Part shown: positions 1 to 14,300 of the stretch, in pieces
How positions within the stretch are numbered: the stretch's first letter is position 1
How the letters are laid out: each line of letters begins with the position of its first letter
From: Mya arenaria
Taxonomy: Eukaryota; Mollusca; Bivalvia; Myida; Myidae
Reading direction: 5' to 3'
Assembly: GCF_026914265.1 (NCBI RefSeq)
Contig: NC_069138.1
Location: forward strand, 34,340,598 to 34,404,597
Length of the DNA stretch: 64,000 bases
Translations under genes and position numbers: made by a program
Notes under the pieces: model-generated
What the model was told of the DNA's origin: nothing
Databases searched by the model: none
What the model saw: the letters and a program-made list of their open reading frames with translations, nothing else

Positions 1-182
1 ATGATAAATAATGCACACAAAAAAACTAATTAAATACTGGCTACGAATACAGCAAACAATAGTTGTTCATGTTTGAAATATCCGGGTTAAGAATGGACAG
101 GTAATTTGTAATAATGATAATATTATGAAGGTCTGCTGATTGAAAAGCACGCCAACATGAGAAAAAGTTGAAGTATATTAAG

Positions 183-560
183 GTTAAAGTAACGATCTTA
201 TTCAAAATCTATACATACACATGTATAACAACACGAATTTTGATTGACAAACCTTTATCTACTAACTTAATAATGCATTTATGAAAAATATTCATTACTG
301 ATAACAAGATTGTAACCGTGTATTTAATAACTGAAAACGCAATAATATTAAATGACTGTTGAGTACTAAAATATTTACAGTGATCTACTATCGTCTCATA
401 AGGAAGAAATATCGTGTTTTCTGCACCCTTCTTTCAAATTAAACTCGGTATCCTTCATAAGAACTATTGTTTTTTACATTTATTCATCCTTTTTAGTGTA
501 TTTAAACAATTGTATTAATTGTGGTAAATCTTATTTGGGAGTAAGAGTGCATCTTTAACT
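183..560. repeat. interspersed repeat family C, copy 1
   Basis: About 370 bp that aligns almost end to end with 3,484-3,862 and, for its first 170 bp, with 19,968-20,145. The outer ends are inverted: it begins GTTAAAGTRACRMTCTTA and ends near GGGAGTAAGAGTGCAYCTT, so it looks like a MITE. No open frame is conserved between copies. Confidence 0.75.
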
Positions 561-790
561 TGTGTAACAAAAACAGTTGTGTCTCTTGTTCATGTCCCGT
601 AATAAACATCTATCTATTTCACACCTTGCTCAACCTATCTCCCACTAGTCTAAATATGATGTTTTGCATTACTTCATTATAAATACTTATTCATAGAGTG
701 TTCATTATAACGCGTTTTAGTGCAAGTAAAAACTTAAGAAACATTATAAGCTTTGCTTTCGTCTTAATTCCTTTCAATATATCATATACA

Positions 791-935
791 GTCGAAACCC
801 GTTAATATGATATCGCTAGCTCGCTTTCCTCGTTGCCATTTTTTTAGCCCTATGTAAGCATTCTCGCTTGGCTCGATATTCGCGAGGCTCAAAATATTTT
901 GGCAGGTCCCATGGATATCGAGCTAATGGATTTAT
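791..935. mobile_element. possible truncated pogo/Tigger-like element end
   Basis: The dinucleotide TA is followed by CAGTCGAAACCCGTTAATAT, which has the form of a pogo/Tigger terminal repeat (CAGT-GAAAC). A second motif near 900-930 (CCCATGGATATCGAGCTAAT) is often found inside such elements. No matching opposite end was identified, so this is at best a fragment. Confidence 0.3.
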
Positions 936-1275
936 AAAATTATAAAATACTTGAGCATAAAATGTCGCTATTTTCGATATACTCTTTGAATATAATATGT
1001 TAAAAAAATACCAAAAAAAAAATAACAAGCGTGACTTCAATTTAACAAATCAATTAAAATTTGACTACAGGCAACACTGGTAACAAAACGCATTATCATG
1101 ATGTTCGACTGAGCTAATGGCCTGTTTGGCATTCACTTATCGTGATCAATTAGAAATTAAATTAAAACAATAATGCACATACGTAAAGATGTGATGTGAC
1201 CTTTGAAATGATTGTAAATCATTCTTTACAGGTGCAGTAATAGAGTTACACCTAATTGAACTCTGAGGCTCCGGC

Positions 1276-1645
1276 TCAACAACAACAACAACAACAATTA
1301 TGACAACAACAATGATGACGACAACAACAACAACACCAACAACGCCACTAACAACAACAACAACAACGATAACAACAACAACGACGATAACAACAACGAC
1401 GACGATAACAACAACGCCACCAACAACGACGACGTCAACAATAAAAACAACAACAACAACGACGACGACGACGCAAAAAACAACTACGACAAAGACGACA
1501 AAACACTAACAACAACGCCAACAACAACAACAACAACGACGGCAGAACACCAACAACAACGCCAACAACAATGAATACGACGACGACAACAACAACAGCA
1601 ACGACGACGACAACAACAAAAACAACAACAAGGACTACAACATTA
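1276..1645. repeat. (AAC)n/(ACG)n microsatellite
   Basis: About 370 bp of AAC, ACG and CCA trinucleotides with little interruption. Because the period is three, long frames stay open on both strands (poly-Thr on plus, poly-Leu/Ser on minus). These are composition artefacts, not genes. Confidence 0.95.
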
Positions 1646-1799
1646 ACAACCTAAAATATATATCTAGATAATAACGAATCTCTTAGTTTTCATAAATGTA
1701 TTTTAACCAACAAAAACGAATCTAAACATTATGATTAAACAACGTTAAAAAAAGAGAAACACCAAAATGCGACAAAATCAGGTTTTTCATGATTTACAG

Positions 1800-2290
1800 A
1801 AGAACTTCAGCCTGTGTTGTGAAAATTATACGTAGGTATGTTTAGATGTGTCCCGTGTGTTTGTTTACACAATCCCATAAAAGTTTTTTCATAAACTCTT
1901 CCTACATACCACGTTTGGTAACAATGAATCAACCACAACCACTTTTCTATTTTTACTTTTGAGTTACAGAGTCCTTGACCAAAATCCCAGAGGCCCTTAA
2001 CGAAATCCCTTGAAAGGTCTACAAAAACTCTTCCTATATGCAAAGGTTGGTCACAATATCCACCCCTAACGAAAGATATTCCGTTTCAAACGGGTTTTTT
2101 ATTTATAGTAACAGTGACCTTGACCTTGACCCTAGGGCCCTATTGCCATCCCATAAAAGGCACCTATAAAGTCTTCCTATACACCTAGTTTGGTCACATT
2201 AGGCCAACACTAACCTAATTTATTCAATACCATAGCGAGGTGAGTTTTCAGCCGTTCTGTCGCCCGCCCGCCCGCCCGCCCGAACAACGA
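1800..2290. repeat. pearl-like tandem repeat with (CGCC)n end
   Basis: About three imperfect units with a period near 142 bp, marked by ACTCTTCCTAYA followed by GTTTGGTCACA (about 1,885, 2,025 and 2,167). They run into a (CGCC)n tetranucleotide tract at about 2,259-2,284. Tandem core plus GC-rich tetranucleotide tract is the architecture I recall for bivalve pearl-like elements. Confidence 0.65.
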
Positions 2291-2879
2291 CGTACATCAT
2301 CATATCACCGTGACCAGTATTCAATATTGATCTTATCCTTAGTTTAATATGTATCAGTTTTTCCATTCAGCCTATTGGTCAGCTAAATATACAGGCCAAT
2401 CAAAACACTCAGTTTCTAATCTTGAAGTTCAATCAAAAATGCTTAATAAATTCGGTCCCTGGTCTACTGGTGATGTACATGCATGTTTTTTTCTATTTTT
2501 ATATCGCTAACTTGATGCTATGCATCATTTTTTCTTGTACATGTTTGTGGTTACAGTTTAAGCAAGCCATATAATCATCGTGACACAGTGACATTCCGGC
2601 TGCACGCTCGGTGCCATAAAACACGTGTATTTTCAGGGACAACATGCTTGCAAACAGAGCCGATATCACGACTTATATTCATGTTATTTCATGTGGCCAA
2701 TGTCCTCAATGGAGCTGGTTTTTATAAATGATAGCCTCATTAGTTACAATATTAGATGTTGATGGCCGATGGGTATTAAACTAATTTTTACAAACATTAA
2801 ATAAATAATATTGCATATGAAGTAATGAATTAATTTCAATAATTAAGCAGTCTATTTTTTCCAAAACAATTGGACAATT

Positions 2880-3235
2880 GTTATTGATTGGAAACGAGTT
2901 TTCAGCTCGAGTTCAGCAAAACCTTGACCTATGACCCACTGACCTCAAAATCAATAGGGTTCATTTCCTGTTTATTACAAATCTGCATACCAGGTCTCTG
3001 GGCCTAAACGTTCTTCAGTAATTGATCGGAATCGGATTTTCAGCTCGAGGTCACCACGACCTTGACCTTTAACCCACTGACCTTAGCATTATTTGGGTTC
3101 ATCTGCTGGTCATATCCGAAATGCCCACCAATTTGAGGTCTATGGGCTTTACAGTTTTTCAACTATAAATCGGAAACGGATTTTCAGCTTGAGGTCATCA
3201 CATTGACCTTTGACCCATATATTCATATCAAATAA
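2880..3235. repeat. tandem repeat with GACCTTGACC cores
   Basis: Three units of about 140-145 bp, each starting near GGAAWCGRRTTTTCAGCTYGAG (about 2,890, 3,027 and 3,172) and carrying CCTTGACCTNTGACCCA. Same general class as the arrays at 59,970-61,612 and 63,640-64,000. No flanking terminal repeats were found. Confidence 0.65.
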
Positions 3236-3483
3236 AACAGCTATATAATACTTAAAATCCTCATGATTGCTACATGTTCGTTTTCAACCCTGCTTAGGAC
3301 ATACATGTATTAGGCAACAAACATAGGTGCGCATATTTATAAAATAGGAAGTAGCATATATTCAAAGAATTAATGTTAAGACATTTCGTAAAAATGTGGC
3401 AGGATAAATATATAACTGCAGTTCTGTGTAAAAATGGTTTTATTCGTTTGGTTTGGTTTTAAGGTCACCGATATGTGTGATAA

Positions 3484-3862
3484 GTTAAAGTGACACTCTT
3501 TAATTTAAAATCAATACATATATACATGTAAAACAAACATACATTTGAGCGATAAACCTTTTAACTACTTACTAAATAATGCATTTATTGAAAATATTTA
3601 TTACTTATAACAAGACTGCATGAAACCTTGTATTTAATAGCTGAAAACGCAAAAGTATTAAATGATTGGTGAGCGCTAAAAGATTTACTGAGATCTAATA
3701 TTGTCTCATATAAGGTAGGAATACCGTGTTTTCTGCACCTTTCTTTCAAATTTAACTCTGTATTCGTCATAACAACCATTGTTTTCGACATTTTTTTCAT
3801 CCTTTAAAACAATTGTATTAATTGTGGACAGTCTTATTAGGGAGTAAGAGTGCACCTTATAA
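3484..3862. repeat. interspersed repeat family C, copy 2
   Basis: Near full-length copy of the 183-560 repeat in the same orientation, with scattered substitutions and small indels. Begins TTAAAGTGACACTCTTTAAT and ends near AGTAAGAGTGCACCTTATAA. Confidence 0.75.
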
Positions 3863-4439
3863 TATTTATCCAAAAAATACTATTTAATTTAACCAAGCAA
3901 CTCATTTAATTGTGCAAAATAGTCCAAACCTGTGGCCAACTAATCAATCAGAATAATATTAGCTGCTGATAATGGCTTAACCCATGATTTACAAAGTAAC
4001 TCTTTGATTAGAACACATAATAAAACAAGTTAGAAATTAAGTATAGTGGGTAAGACATGAACACAGGTAAGAAATTTAGTTTAACTTTTAAAACTGGAAG
4101 ATTTTCCAAAAAGAGATTTGATTTCAAAATCGCGACAACCATAATTGCAGGTTAGACATTCAGAAAATGGCTTCGTATGTCGGGTATTATGACAAAACTG
4201 TAAGCAGATAATTAAGCATATCAGGTTAGACAAACAGGGTAACTCTACCGGTAATTTCAGAACTTAAGTATGTATTTGGTAAGACGAAAATTTCTACCAG
4301 TTCGTTTATCAGACCATTGTTAAATTGCAGTTACCTGAGTGCCTGAATGTTAAAGTAACAAAAGCAGAATGTCATAGAGACAGCATGCTCGACTATAACG
4401 CCGCCTTTAAGTTTAAGGATTGCAAAGTTTTGGATCCCT

Positions 4440-4960
4440 GCATTGATCCCTGTAAAATCAGATAACATGCAAAACCTTAACCAGTAATTTGCATTTTATG
4501 CAAGATAGAGTTATCACACTTGATTATTTAAAGTTTCAATGCATTAGATGAAGTAGTTGCAGAGTTATTGACCTATATGTGCTTACATGCAAAACCTGAA
4601 CCAGAAATTCTAAGTCAAATAATAAACGGCCATAATTTGCATTATAAGCAGAAAAAAGTTATTTAACTTCGTTGGTAATGCAAGTAGGTTGGATGGTTGA
4701 TTACCATTGTGTAAAGCACAATGCAATACATCAAGCTTTGCTGAGATAAAAAGAAGTTAGTATGTGTGCTTAGTATGTGAAACCTTAACCAGAACTCTAT
4801 CAAATATTATAGAGGGCATTTTTTCATGATGGAGTTGTCTGACTTGATAAATTAATTAGGTTGGATAGTTGGAAACACATTTTAATGCAGTACATGATGC
4901 ATTTGCAGAGATATTGACTTGGAGGTGCTGGATACACGCTAAACCTTAACCAAGGTGTGA
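4440..4960 (-). repeat. tandem repeat related to 63,000-63,480, inverted
   Basis: About three units of 160-170 bp with the landmarks ATGCAAAACCTTAACCAG, GGTTGGATRGTTG and GCAATACATCAAGC. The reverse complement matches the array at 63,060-63,480 (CAACTATGCTTGATGTATTG, ACAATGGTATYCAACC). It is the same family in opposite orientation. Confidence 0.65.
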
Positions 4961-5370
4961 CGCCTAAATTAGAGTGAGAAAGTATAGCTCTCCTTTTACT
5001 TGAAAAGTCAAATTAAAAAGCGATTAGAAATTTAGAAAAGCTGGTTGGAATATAGCTACAAGTAAGAAAGGTAAAATTCTACACATCAGATATATGTATG
5101 CAAAAATTAAGGTAAGAAATTAAGCATATATCCGTAAGACAAAACTCTGAACCGTGGGCGATTTGGTAAATATCTGGTAAGATGTATATTGCAGGTTAGC
5201 GTATCAGGTCATTATAAGATGTTTTTCAATGTTAAGACATTACATTTACCGGTTAAGCTGGTGACTAGAGTTAAAACACACACAACACAAGGTCTGGCTA
5301 CATGGGAGGACACAGTCAACACAAGGTTAGGCTACATTGAAGGAAACACAACATTTCACACCTCACCAAC

Positions 5371-8300
5371 CTAAGTTTTTTAATCTGACCCAGATCCGCT
5401 GGGATCTGTAGACTTGAGAATAAAGAAGTCTCAGATGACCTGGTGTCCTGGATTGAAGTGGTGCCTGTCCGTCCATACGTGAGCGGGTTCTGTTTGAGTC
5501 TCAACTGGATGTAAAAGATCACCGCCTTCCCTGCTTCAAGGAGAATAGTGAGGACGAATATCATCACACAGCAGCCAATCACACCTGGGAATAAATGTAA
5601 CAAACGTGAGAACAAGAAAAACACTACGTTAATCAAACACTTAACTGATGTGTGTCTGTTGGCAATCATGTGATTGACCTTGATCCTTATAATCACTTTA
5701 AAGGGAAACGCTCATTTTTTTGTAAAATGCACATGTTTTTGGATGACGAAATAAAGTGTGACAAATCATTACGAGTGTAAAAACTAAGATACTGATGGCT
5801 TGAACCCTTCAATTATGTTGATATATGCTCAAATATCAGTGGTCGAAATTAACAAAGTGCTTAAAGTGAGGATTCAACAAAAGGCTTAAAGGTTAAGTTA
5901 TCCTTAGGTTTGTGTATGAGTCCTTGTGTACATGAAGTTTAGTTGTCAGTTTTCTGATTGATTTTCCCTCGATCAACTGTACCATTGTGGGTTACACCGC
6001 ACCCCACTTAAGCCGGAATATTTTTTTAATACTTTAAATGTATTTTTTTTCTGCAAGAGTAAAATAGCTATCTTCAAGAGTGTATAATCAGATGCATTAA
6101 TTACTGGGTAAAAAAAATGGTGGGAAAACATGAGCGAGTCTCTTTAACTAGGATCTTGGTTAAAGATTTGGCTAAGTTATAAGGCTTGTCCCTGTTAAGT
6201 TTCAATAATGTTCTATTGGTAAAGACAAAAATACAATGACTTCCAAAATAGACCAGAATTGGTAATGTAACATGGAAAATAACCAAAAACATTTACCAGT
6301 GTTGTCTGTCCTATGATTTGCCTGGCAACTCACATTCACACGTTTTCAGCATTCAGTCATGATTATATTAAAATAATCTGTAGTTTTTGCATGAGTAAGC
6401 TTTATGTAGCATTGTGATCATTGACAATCATTCTTCATTCAAACAACAAGCAAAAACATTTGGCAGAACGTTTCATTTGGAATGCAAACCATTATAAATC
6501 ATATATATTAATTTCACATAAATATGCAATGAGTGCTTTCAACTGTGAGTGTTATTGTGCAAATTGTAAAGTTCAGGGTTAAAATTTACGGTATTCCAAA
6601 AATGTGAGTAATGACAAAATGTATATTATCATTATCAATTAATAAATTGAACTGATAAACTATCTATACTAAACGTTTATCACAAATAGGAAAATAATAT
6701 ATCTGCAAGTAACAGGTCACATGACAGTTATATAATACAGAAGTTATCTGAACAGTTTTTGTTCTAATCGACAAAATACTTTCCTTAACCCTTAATTGTA
6801 CAGGGGAAGGAAACATGTCCAATTATAATATTGTTTTTTAAATGTACATGTTAATTCGTCCTAAAATAAACACTTAAGTTAAAGCAATCTATAAATTTTA
6901 ATTGAAATGTACACTTTGATATTAATGCACCAGTCAATTGTAACCACAGCATCCCAGGTTCTGGAATAGGGGGGACCAGTCAATCCCGTGTAAATACCCC
7001 TCCCCACGGAGACAAACTGCCAAATGCCGCCGCATCCCATAAGGCCCATTCCCCGCTATTTTTAGTCAAAAACAAAACCGCCGCATTCACTCTGTAACCG
7101 CAGGGCCACCTAGAAGGTAAAAACACGGCCCATTTCCCCCGCTTCCCCCCCCCCAACCAATTGACTGGTGCATAATGACACCCACATGCTGATTCCAATG
7201 AGATAAAATAAAATGAGTACCTCCAGTTCCTTGGAAGTGCCATCCTTCAAAGAACAGATGGTTGATGTCTGCGGACAGGAAGAAATAGTCCTGAAACAGA
7301 ATATGTTGTATCAATACACAGCAATTAACACATCTGTAGAAATAGTCATGAAACGGATCATGATGACTATAACACAGTAACACCAAACAAAAGGTGGAAA
7401 CAGTCCTGAAATTGTTCTGTAACAGACCATGCTGTTATATTATACACTGTAAAACAATACATTTTTGGGGGGGAGAAATAGTCCACACATGATGGTATAT
7501 TTAAACGCAGTAAAACAAATGCTCCTCAAATACTCTTTTGAAGTTGTTTAATGCTACAGGACATGTTAAAAACATACATTTTTTAAAAGCACAAAACTTT
7601 CATTACGTGATATATTCACCGTTATTAAAGATTAAACAGCTATTAAGACACCATTTTATTCCTCACTTTCATTTTTTCCAGATCACTTTATTACACATTA
7701 AGCCCTAGACGTCGATTTAAAATCCAAAGAGATTGATAGCATTTATTCAGCTATCTTTGTTATAAGTAGTATATAGAAACCCATAAACTCCAGGCAGCTG
7801 GTTGCGACAATGATCATAATGTTAGACAATGTCAAAACATAGATTTGATGGTACGGTTTTTTTCGATTCTAATTAATGAAAACTTCATTCATGTTTACAC
7901 CAACACGTAACACTTCTGTTGTAAGGGATAAATAAAACTTCAAGGAAATTGTACAATACAGTTCAGCGTTGTTGTTTTTCACAGGTCATATCCTGTTTTA
8001 ATACTGAAAAAAATAAAACAAGGGGGTAAAACTGCATACTTTTGAATGCTATTGCAGAATGTAAAGGCTCGCCTTATAAAGCCCTGTGCCTCGGAAAAAG
8101 GAGCTAATTTCTATACATTAAAATAGTTTCACATCATATTTCATAAAAACATGCATTTGCAGATTTAGCTCAATTTACTCATAAACAATAATTTATTTAA
8201 AATAAGTGTGCAGGTAATGTTAACCATTTTGGACCCACTTCCAAAGGTACATGTAATTTGATTAAATATGAATTGTAGTTATTATATTTGAAATACAAAT

Positions 8301-11300
8301 AGAAACATGCCTTTGGCCACGAACATATACCGGTACATATATAATGTGATGATCACATAAGCAGAGAATGTGAAAACAACAAATTGCATAAGAAGTAAAT
8401 CTTTATTTACATTTAAGTAATTAATAGGCTATATAACAATGGGTACCGTGTTTGAGAGTATACATTCTTTTTTTTCGCCTACACATTAAACCCCATATAA
8501 GGATGCTAACAAGTACGGAATAAGCGGAGCTTTACCCTTTTATAATATTCAGCCAGATAAATTATAAAGCTATTCACTTGTACACACGCAAGTTATTGAA
8601 CAGTATCCATTATAGACAACATGCTACCGTTATACTTTCCTTGCTACCGTTGTGATTCAAACTGTACACGAGCACTAAATTGAGTTTTCAAGGAGATATC
8701 ATGGGCTTTTATTAGATTTTTAAGGACTATCTTAAATAAGCAACTATGTAAAAACACATGTTTTCCAAAATTATCAATAATAACAAGCTATTATTAAAAT
8801 TAATACCAGCAAAGCGTTCACTAAAGATCAAACTGTTTTTCTAAAGATAAACCATTTTTACTACCGGCACTTCATTTGAAGCAGAACAGTGAAGATTAAG
8901 GACTGTTTCCTAAAGTACAATCACATTTCAAGCAGTTTTCAAAGCAAACTGAATAATTAATTAATTAGTTAATAGTTTTAAGTTGTTGTTTGCAAGGACT
9001 CTTCATCCAGCAGCCTAAAATTTTCAAGTCTGTGCAAACCCAGTCATGTAAAATTTCAATACCTCTGATTGTGGGTGTTACATATAAGTAAACTGCATAA
9101 ATTCTCACAACGCGTTAAAAGCTGCACAGTCTCACAGATTAACCATTTTTACAACTTTTTTTATTTTTTGTCTTGGAAAAGGCAATTTTTTGCGTAAATA
9201 TCTGCAAACCAATGGTACCGGTATATAAGATTGCTGAAAAAAACTCAGATCGTAGCTTTTCATATTTCTGTTCAAAAATTAATGTTTTATGGCTTAAACT
9301 GTTACTAACGGTTTAAGAAAAAATGCATAAAACATCAATTTTTGAACTCAAATATAAAAATCTGCGATCTTTTTTGTCAGCAGTCTTATAAACTGGTTTC
9401 CATTGATTTTCACAAAAAATTGCTCGTTCCAAGACAAAAAAAAAAATGTTGTAAAAACGTTCAATCTGTGAGAGTGCAGCTTTAAAGCATTGTAAATATA
9501 TATGGAGATGCATAAATGTTTTATTATTTTTATTTTTGTTGACATTATACAAATAAATTTATTATGATAAGTTAGGAACAGTGTGACTTATATTATTAAT
9601 AACACCCCATCTGTTATTCTGGTAACACATATGCATTGTCACACATTTCTTACCAAGTATCGTTATCAAAGAAAATTAAAGAGCATATAAATGAAACTAT
9701 GTATAAAACATATGTCCCTTTCTGTTTAGGCCTATATTATTCTATGTCATGCTGTGACCTCCAGCGATATGGTTATAAATTGAATAACATAGTTATATAC
9801 CTTACAACTGAAGTCATCAAAAACAACGCAGTTAAAACTCATAACAACAATTAATTAAAACAACTTTTAAAGGGACTCAACACCAGATGGTCCAAATTAA
9901 AACAAGCCTAGAATTGTCAATGCAAGCTTAGTAGGAGGCCTGCAGTGAATAATATATTTAACATGATTTAAAGAATAAAAGCAACAATCATGTTGCTGTT
10001 TTATCTTAGTTTCCTAGTTTAAAAATAGCGCAATAATGGTTTACCAGTTAAAGTCTGATCTGTTTATGGGTACAGATAAATATACTGACATTATTTTTAA
10101 ATTTACTGGGGATTTATGCGCTAGACAACTACAGTAAATTTCAGGAAAAATGCACAAAAATGTGACAGATGCACATATCGTAAGCAATATAATACATCCG
10201 TCAGTAAGAAAGATTCAAATCAATGGGTTGTACACCATGATGTCAATTTTTTGTAAGTTTTTGACAATTTTCTTTTTTTCTTGCATTTGTATCATCTGGT
10301 GTCTAGTCCCTTTAAGAGTAAAAATATTTAAAAATAGGAAGGTGAAATGTATTATTAATAAACATAAAAATCTTGTCTTTCGATCTTAATTAATATGTGC
10401 ATCATGATCTTTCATAAAACTTTATGTATTGATAAAAACACACAGAATCTATTACGACTTTCTTACCTTAATTAATCACAATTAATTAAAGTTTGTAATC
10501 AGTTGAAACAAGATAGACCAAACATATTTATTGGTAAAAAAACAAACATATTACTTATCATTCATGATTGTATTTCTGAAATGTAACGTCCATATAAACC
10601 ACAACAATGCATGAAGAAGTAAATGCATACCTTGATATGTCCTATGACATTTATCACCTGCATATTTTCAAACTATTTGTTCCCCGAAAGCCCATGCCGC
10701 ATCAAAATAAAACAAATCTCTTTCTACACGCCTTCAATTAACGTTTTGCACAAGGAGTAGAGTTTGAGAAAAGAATGATCTTTAATGATTTCACTAAACT
10801 GATTCACCTTTAAGCAAAGGTAATTATCATATATGTCAATTGTAAACATCCCAGTCAAAATCATGTAAATCCCTCAGTTAAGCAACAACACTACCAAGCA
10901 CTGATTTGCAATTTCGTTCAAACCCTCAAGCTTTTTTATGTATATTTAAATCCGTCAAACCAAATATAAAACAGTTTCAATTTTAAGCCCAAATGTTTTT
11001 CATACAAACTAAAAGGGTTACAAAGTAAGCCATCTATCTTGTCTACATGCTTATGACTGTGATGTTGCTGTAAGTGTGAGCTTGTCATAAGAAAGTAACC
11101 AAACATCAGTAACACTTGTCATTACCTGACAAAACCTATCACTCTTTAGTGTGTATTTGAATATGTAATAGTAAGAATATTTTGTTTCAACATATAACAT
11201 ATCAATGGGATTCATTAAGATTTTACACAATAAGGCGCCATATCAATGCATGTATCGTACATCCACTTTTTTAATTATTATTTCTGAGTTGTTATATTTA

Positions 11301-14300
11301 TAATATATATTATTACTTCAAAACTAAGAGCTTGATTGTCTAGTTTCAGCGAAGTTTATTTGATTGTTCAAGTAAAACTAATTTCATTTCAGAGGCATAT
11401 TAAATGTTTTACTAAAATTCTTAATCTTCCGATGTTTTGTCATAATGACACCAATAAAGTTCTTATCATGAATTTTTAGCGTGCATGAAACAAAATAATG
11501 ATTTTATGTCTGTTGGGTTGTAAAACTACAATTCTTTATGATTAGGCTTTGTATGTATTAAAACAATTGTGCACCAGATGACCAATTTGCAAGAAAAAAA
11601 GAAAATTGTTGAAAACTGACATAAACTTGGTATTTATGTGTACAATGCATTGAAACTTACTAACTGAAGTACCACATAGTTTACAATTTATTTAAGTTTA
11701 GCAGTTATTTCGTATTTTTCCATTAAAAAAGATTACTGGGTATGTCTACCTAGTAGAATTTATTCCTAATGCGTGATTGGCTAGTCGATGTTATCACATG
11801 ATATTATCAAGTTAGGTATATACCTTAAATATACCACTCGTTTGAAGTAAGCCTTTGTGGCACAGTGGATACAACACTGGACTGCAATTTGGGCGACACA
11901 CTGGTTCGAACCCAGTCTCCGACACAAATTTTTTTTTTACATTTTGGTACTTTTTTTACAATTATGATATCAAAGCGTAACACATTCTATTAAATAATTA
12001 TCCTGAGATTCGTTACAGAAAATAACTTTTTTTGGTGCCAGTCTGGTGTACAGTCCCTTTAAAATGATGCTTATTATTCTAGAATCCATGATAATGTCAC
12101 TGCAATAATTTGGACAATAAAACAAGTTAAACTTCACATAATTGAACAGAAATTGGGACATTTCATCTTGTCATAGGGATGAGTTTAAAACAACAAATTG
12201 TGGTGGGAACTGATAAACTCGTTGATGGGAACTGGTATACTCATTAACATATTATAATACAACTTGCAAAACGTGACAAACACTTTTGGCAGATTGCTAT
12301 CCATGTCAAAAAATGTTTATAGATGGGCTATTTAATATGGATATTTGGGCTGCAGAGCAGTACTTTCTTAAAGCTGTTTTATACCTATGCACTCAGACAA
12401 GATAATCCGCTTTTGATTGCAGAGATGGTTCATCACATATACAATCATTTTTTTAAACCAGCATTTCATAGATTTTCAAATTTCCATACGAAAATTTACT
12501 GTTCCATGCATTGTTTTCTTAGAATTTCTGTGATAATTGACAAAAAGATGTTATTCAAAATTTGATAAAAAGGACTTTTGTTATTGCTGAAATACTTTCA
12601 ATGAAAGAAAAAGCTCCATCTAATGATCTTTAACCAGCTTTTTTTATCCTCCTAATACATATCTTAAATAAGGCGTAATTCAATAGTTATAATTCTTTGT
12701 TGAGGACCCAAAACTCCAATTTTTTGCCATGTTTACAGTCTATCTAACATCAAATTCTCGAGCAACCCTAATGCTACACTTAGTATACAACAAATACTTT
12801 TTAAATCAGAGTATGATTAAACAATATTAAATACAGTAGAAACTCACTAAACCAGAACTCCACAAAACCGGAATCCTCGGGATACCACACTTTTTTCAGA
12901 GTCCCGGTTTTCCCCTTCTATTTTCAATGTAAAAAAATCCCTACAAAACTGAAACCCCGGAATTCCGGATACCAGACAAAATATCGAGAAAAATTGTTAG
13001 TTGTCAAAGTTATTTTATCTCTCAAAACCGGACATATATTTGTTCCAACATGTCAAATTGATTTTGTGTATTAGGAATTCGCGAATCTCCTGTCACTTTG
13101 TTTTGACAGCCGGTGCGTCGTTAAATATTGCACCTGTGATGTTGTATTAACTTGATAATCGATAATGATGATTGCGCTGTGGATTGACTGCCGCACAATT
13201 GATTGAAACATTAATTTGTTTGTTTGATGTAACAAGCACATGCACATTGATATATTAATGAATATATATTCTATGCATTATTTCAAGTTACTTGAACCAT
13301 TGTAAAATAAATGTTATCTTTATGTGTTTTCATTTTATTCCAGTTTTCAACTTCCCTTTAAAGGTTAACTCAGTTAATATTTTGAGTAAACTTACTCCGT
13401 ACATCAAATCCTCACGAAACCGGAATCCTCACTAAACCGGAAATTTTGCCCAGTCTGGACCTTGTCCGGTTTAGTGAGTTTCTACTGTACATTCTGGACC
13501 TTACATAATACAGGTGTAACATGCGAGTCTAACAAGGCCAACAGATCCCTTTAGAATAAAGCATGCTCGACCCTGAAGGGGTGGACTGGTCTTTATTTAT
13601 GGTATATTCTTCATCCACACAGAGACCTGTATATGCCACTTTCCATATAATCAAGTACATCACTGTACTACGAATGCCCTTCCTCCTACAGCTGAACGTT
13701 ACATTACTTTCCCCTCCGAGAAGACTCGTCCTGAGTCTTGGCCTGGGAAACTTGTGAGTAAGGCAACTCCGATCCGGCAGTTGACTCTATCCCACTGCTG
13801 CCACCATTTGTAAAGTGCGAGCCTTAAACAAGGCCAACTGTTCTATATATATAGCGTATATAGTGTATTCTCTATCCACACAGAGACCTGGATATGCCAA
13901 TTTGCATATAATCAAGTACATCAACATACTACGAACACACTTTTACCTACAGCGGAACGTTATATTGGTAACAAATAAAAAATTTCTTCACACTGAGCCT
14001 TCCCCAACACTTAGAACCCTTATGAATTATTAATACTTTAAAACTCACAATAGTCAGCAACCATCACGGACCTATAAGCCATGGATTGGCAACTCTCGTC
14101 TGTGTTAATGCGATTTGCTCAAACTCACACGTGCAGTGCGATTTCATTCCGAGACCTTACCGTGTGGTCGTTTTCTAGATGTCCGACATCGGCCGAATAT
14201 ATACATGTAGGAAAACATTAATTAAAACTAAATATAAATTTAATTAGGAACATATTAGGTCCTGATTAATATTTCGATAATTAGAGAAAATACAATAACG

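Larger units (their letters stand above)
1..5370. other. probable intron or 3' flank of the copper transporter, repeat-rich
   Basis: No coding exon is recognised. The copper-transporter exon at 5,371-5,584 ends in a donor, so its next exon should lie here or beyond the left edge. I looked on the minus strand for the second and third transmembrane segments and did not find them. The stretch holds interspersed repeats (183-560 and 3,484-3,862), an AAC/ACG microsatellite (1,276-1,645) and tandem arrays with GGTCAAGGTCA-like cores (about 1,800-2,290, 2,880-3,235, 4,440-4,960). Confidence 0.5.

Noticed and set aside
1298..1509. Poly-Thr and poly-Leu frames
   Set aside because: Trinucleotide (AAC)n/(ACG)n repeat.
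6980..7386. Minus-strand frames with G-W-G-G-G and similar
   Set aside because: They arise from the GC-rich MITE family B interior; similar frames occur at 17,193, 53,031 and 58,899 for the same reason. Only the 7,221-7,290 part is a real exon.
11851..11926. Functional tRNA-Cys gene
   Set aside because: Box B is perfect but the acceptor stem pairs poorly and a SINE-like tail follows directly.
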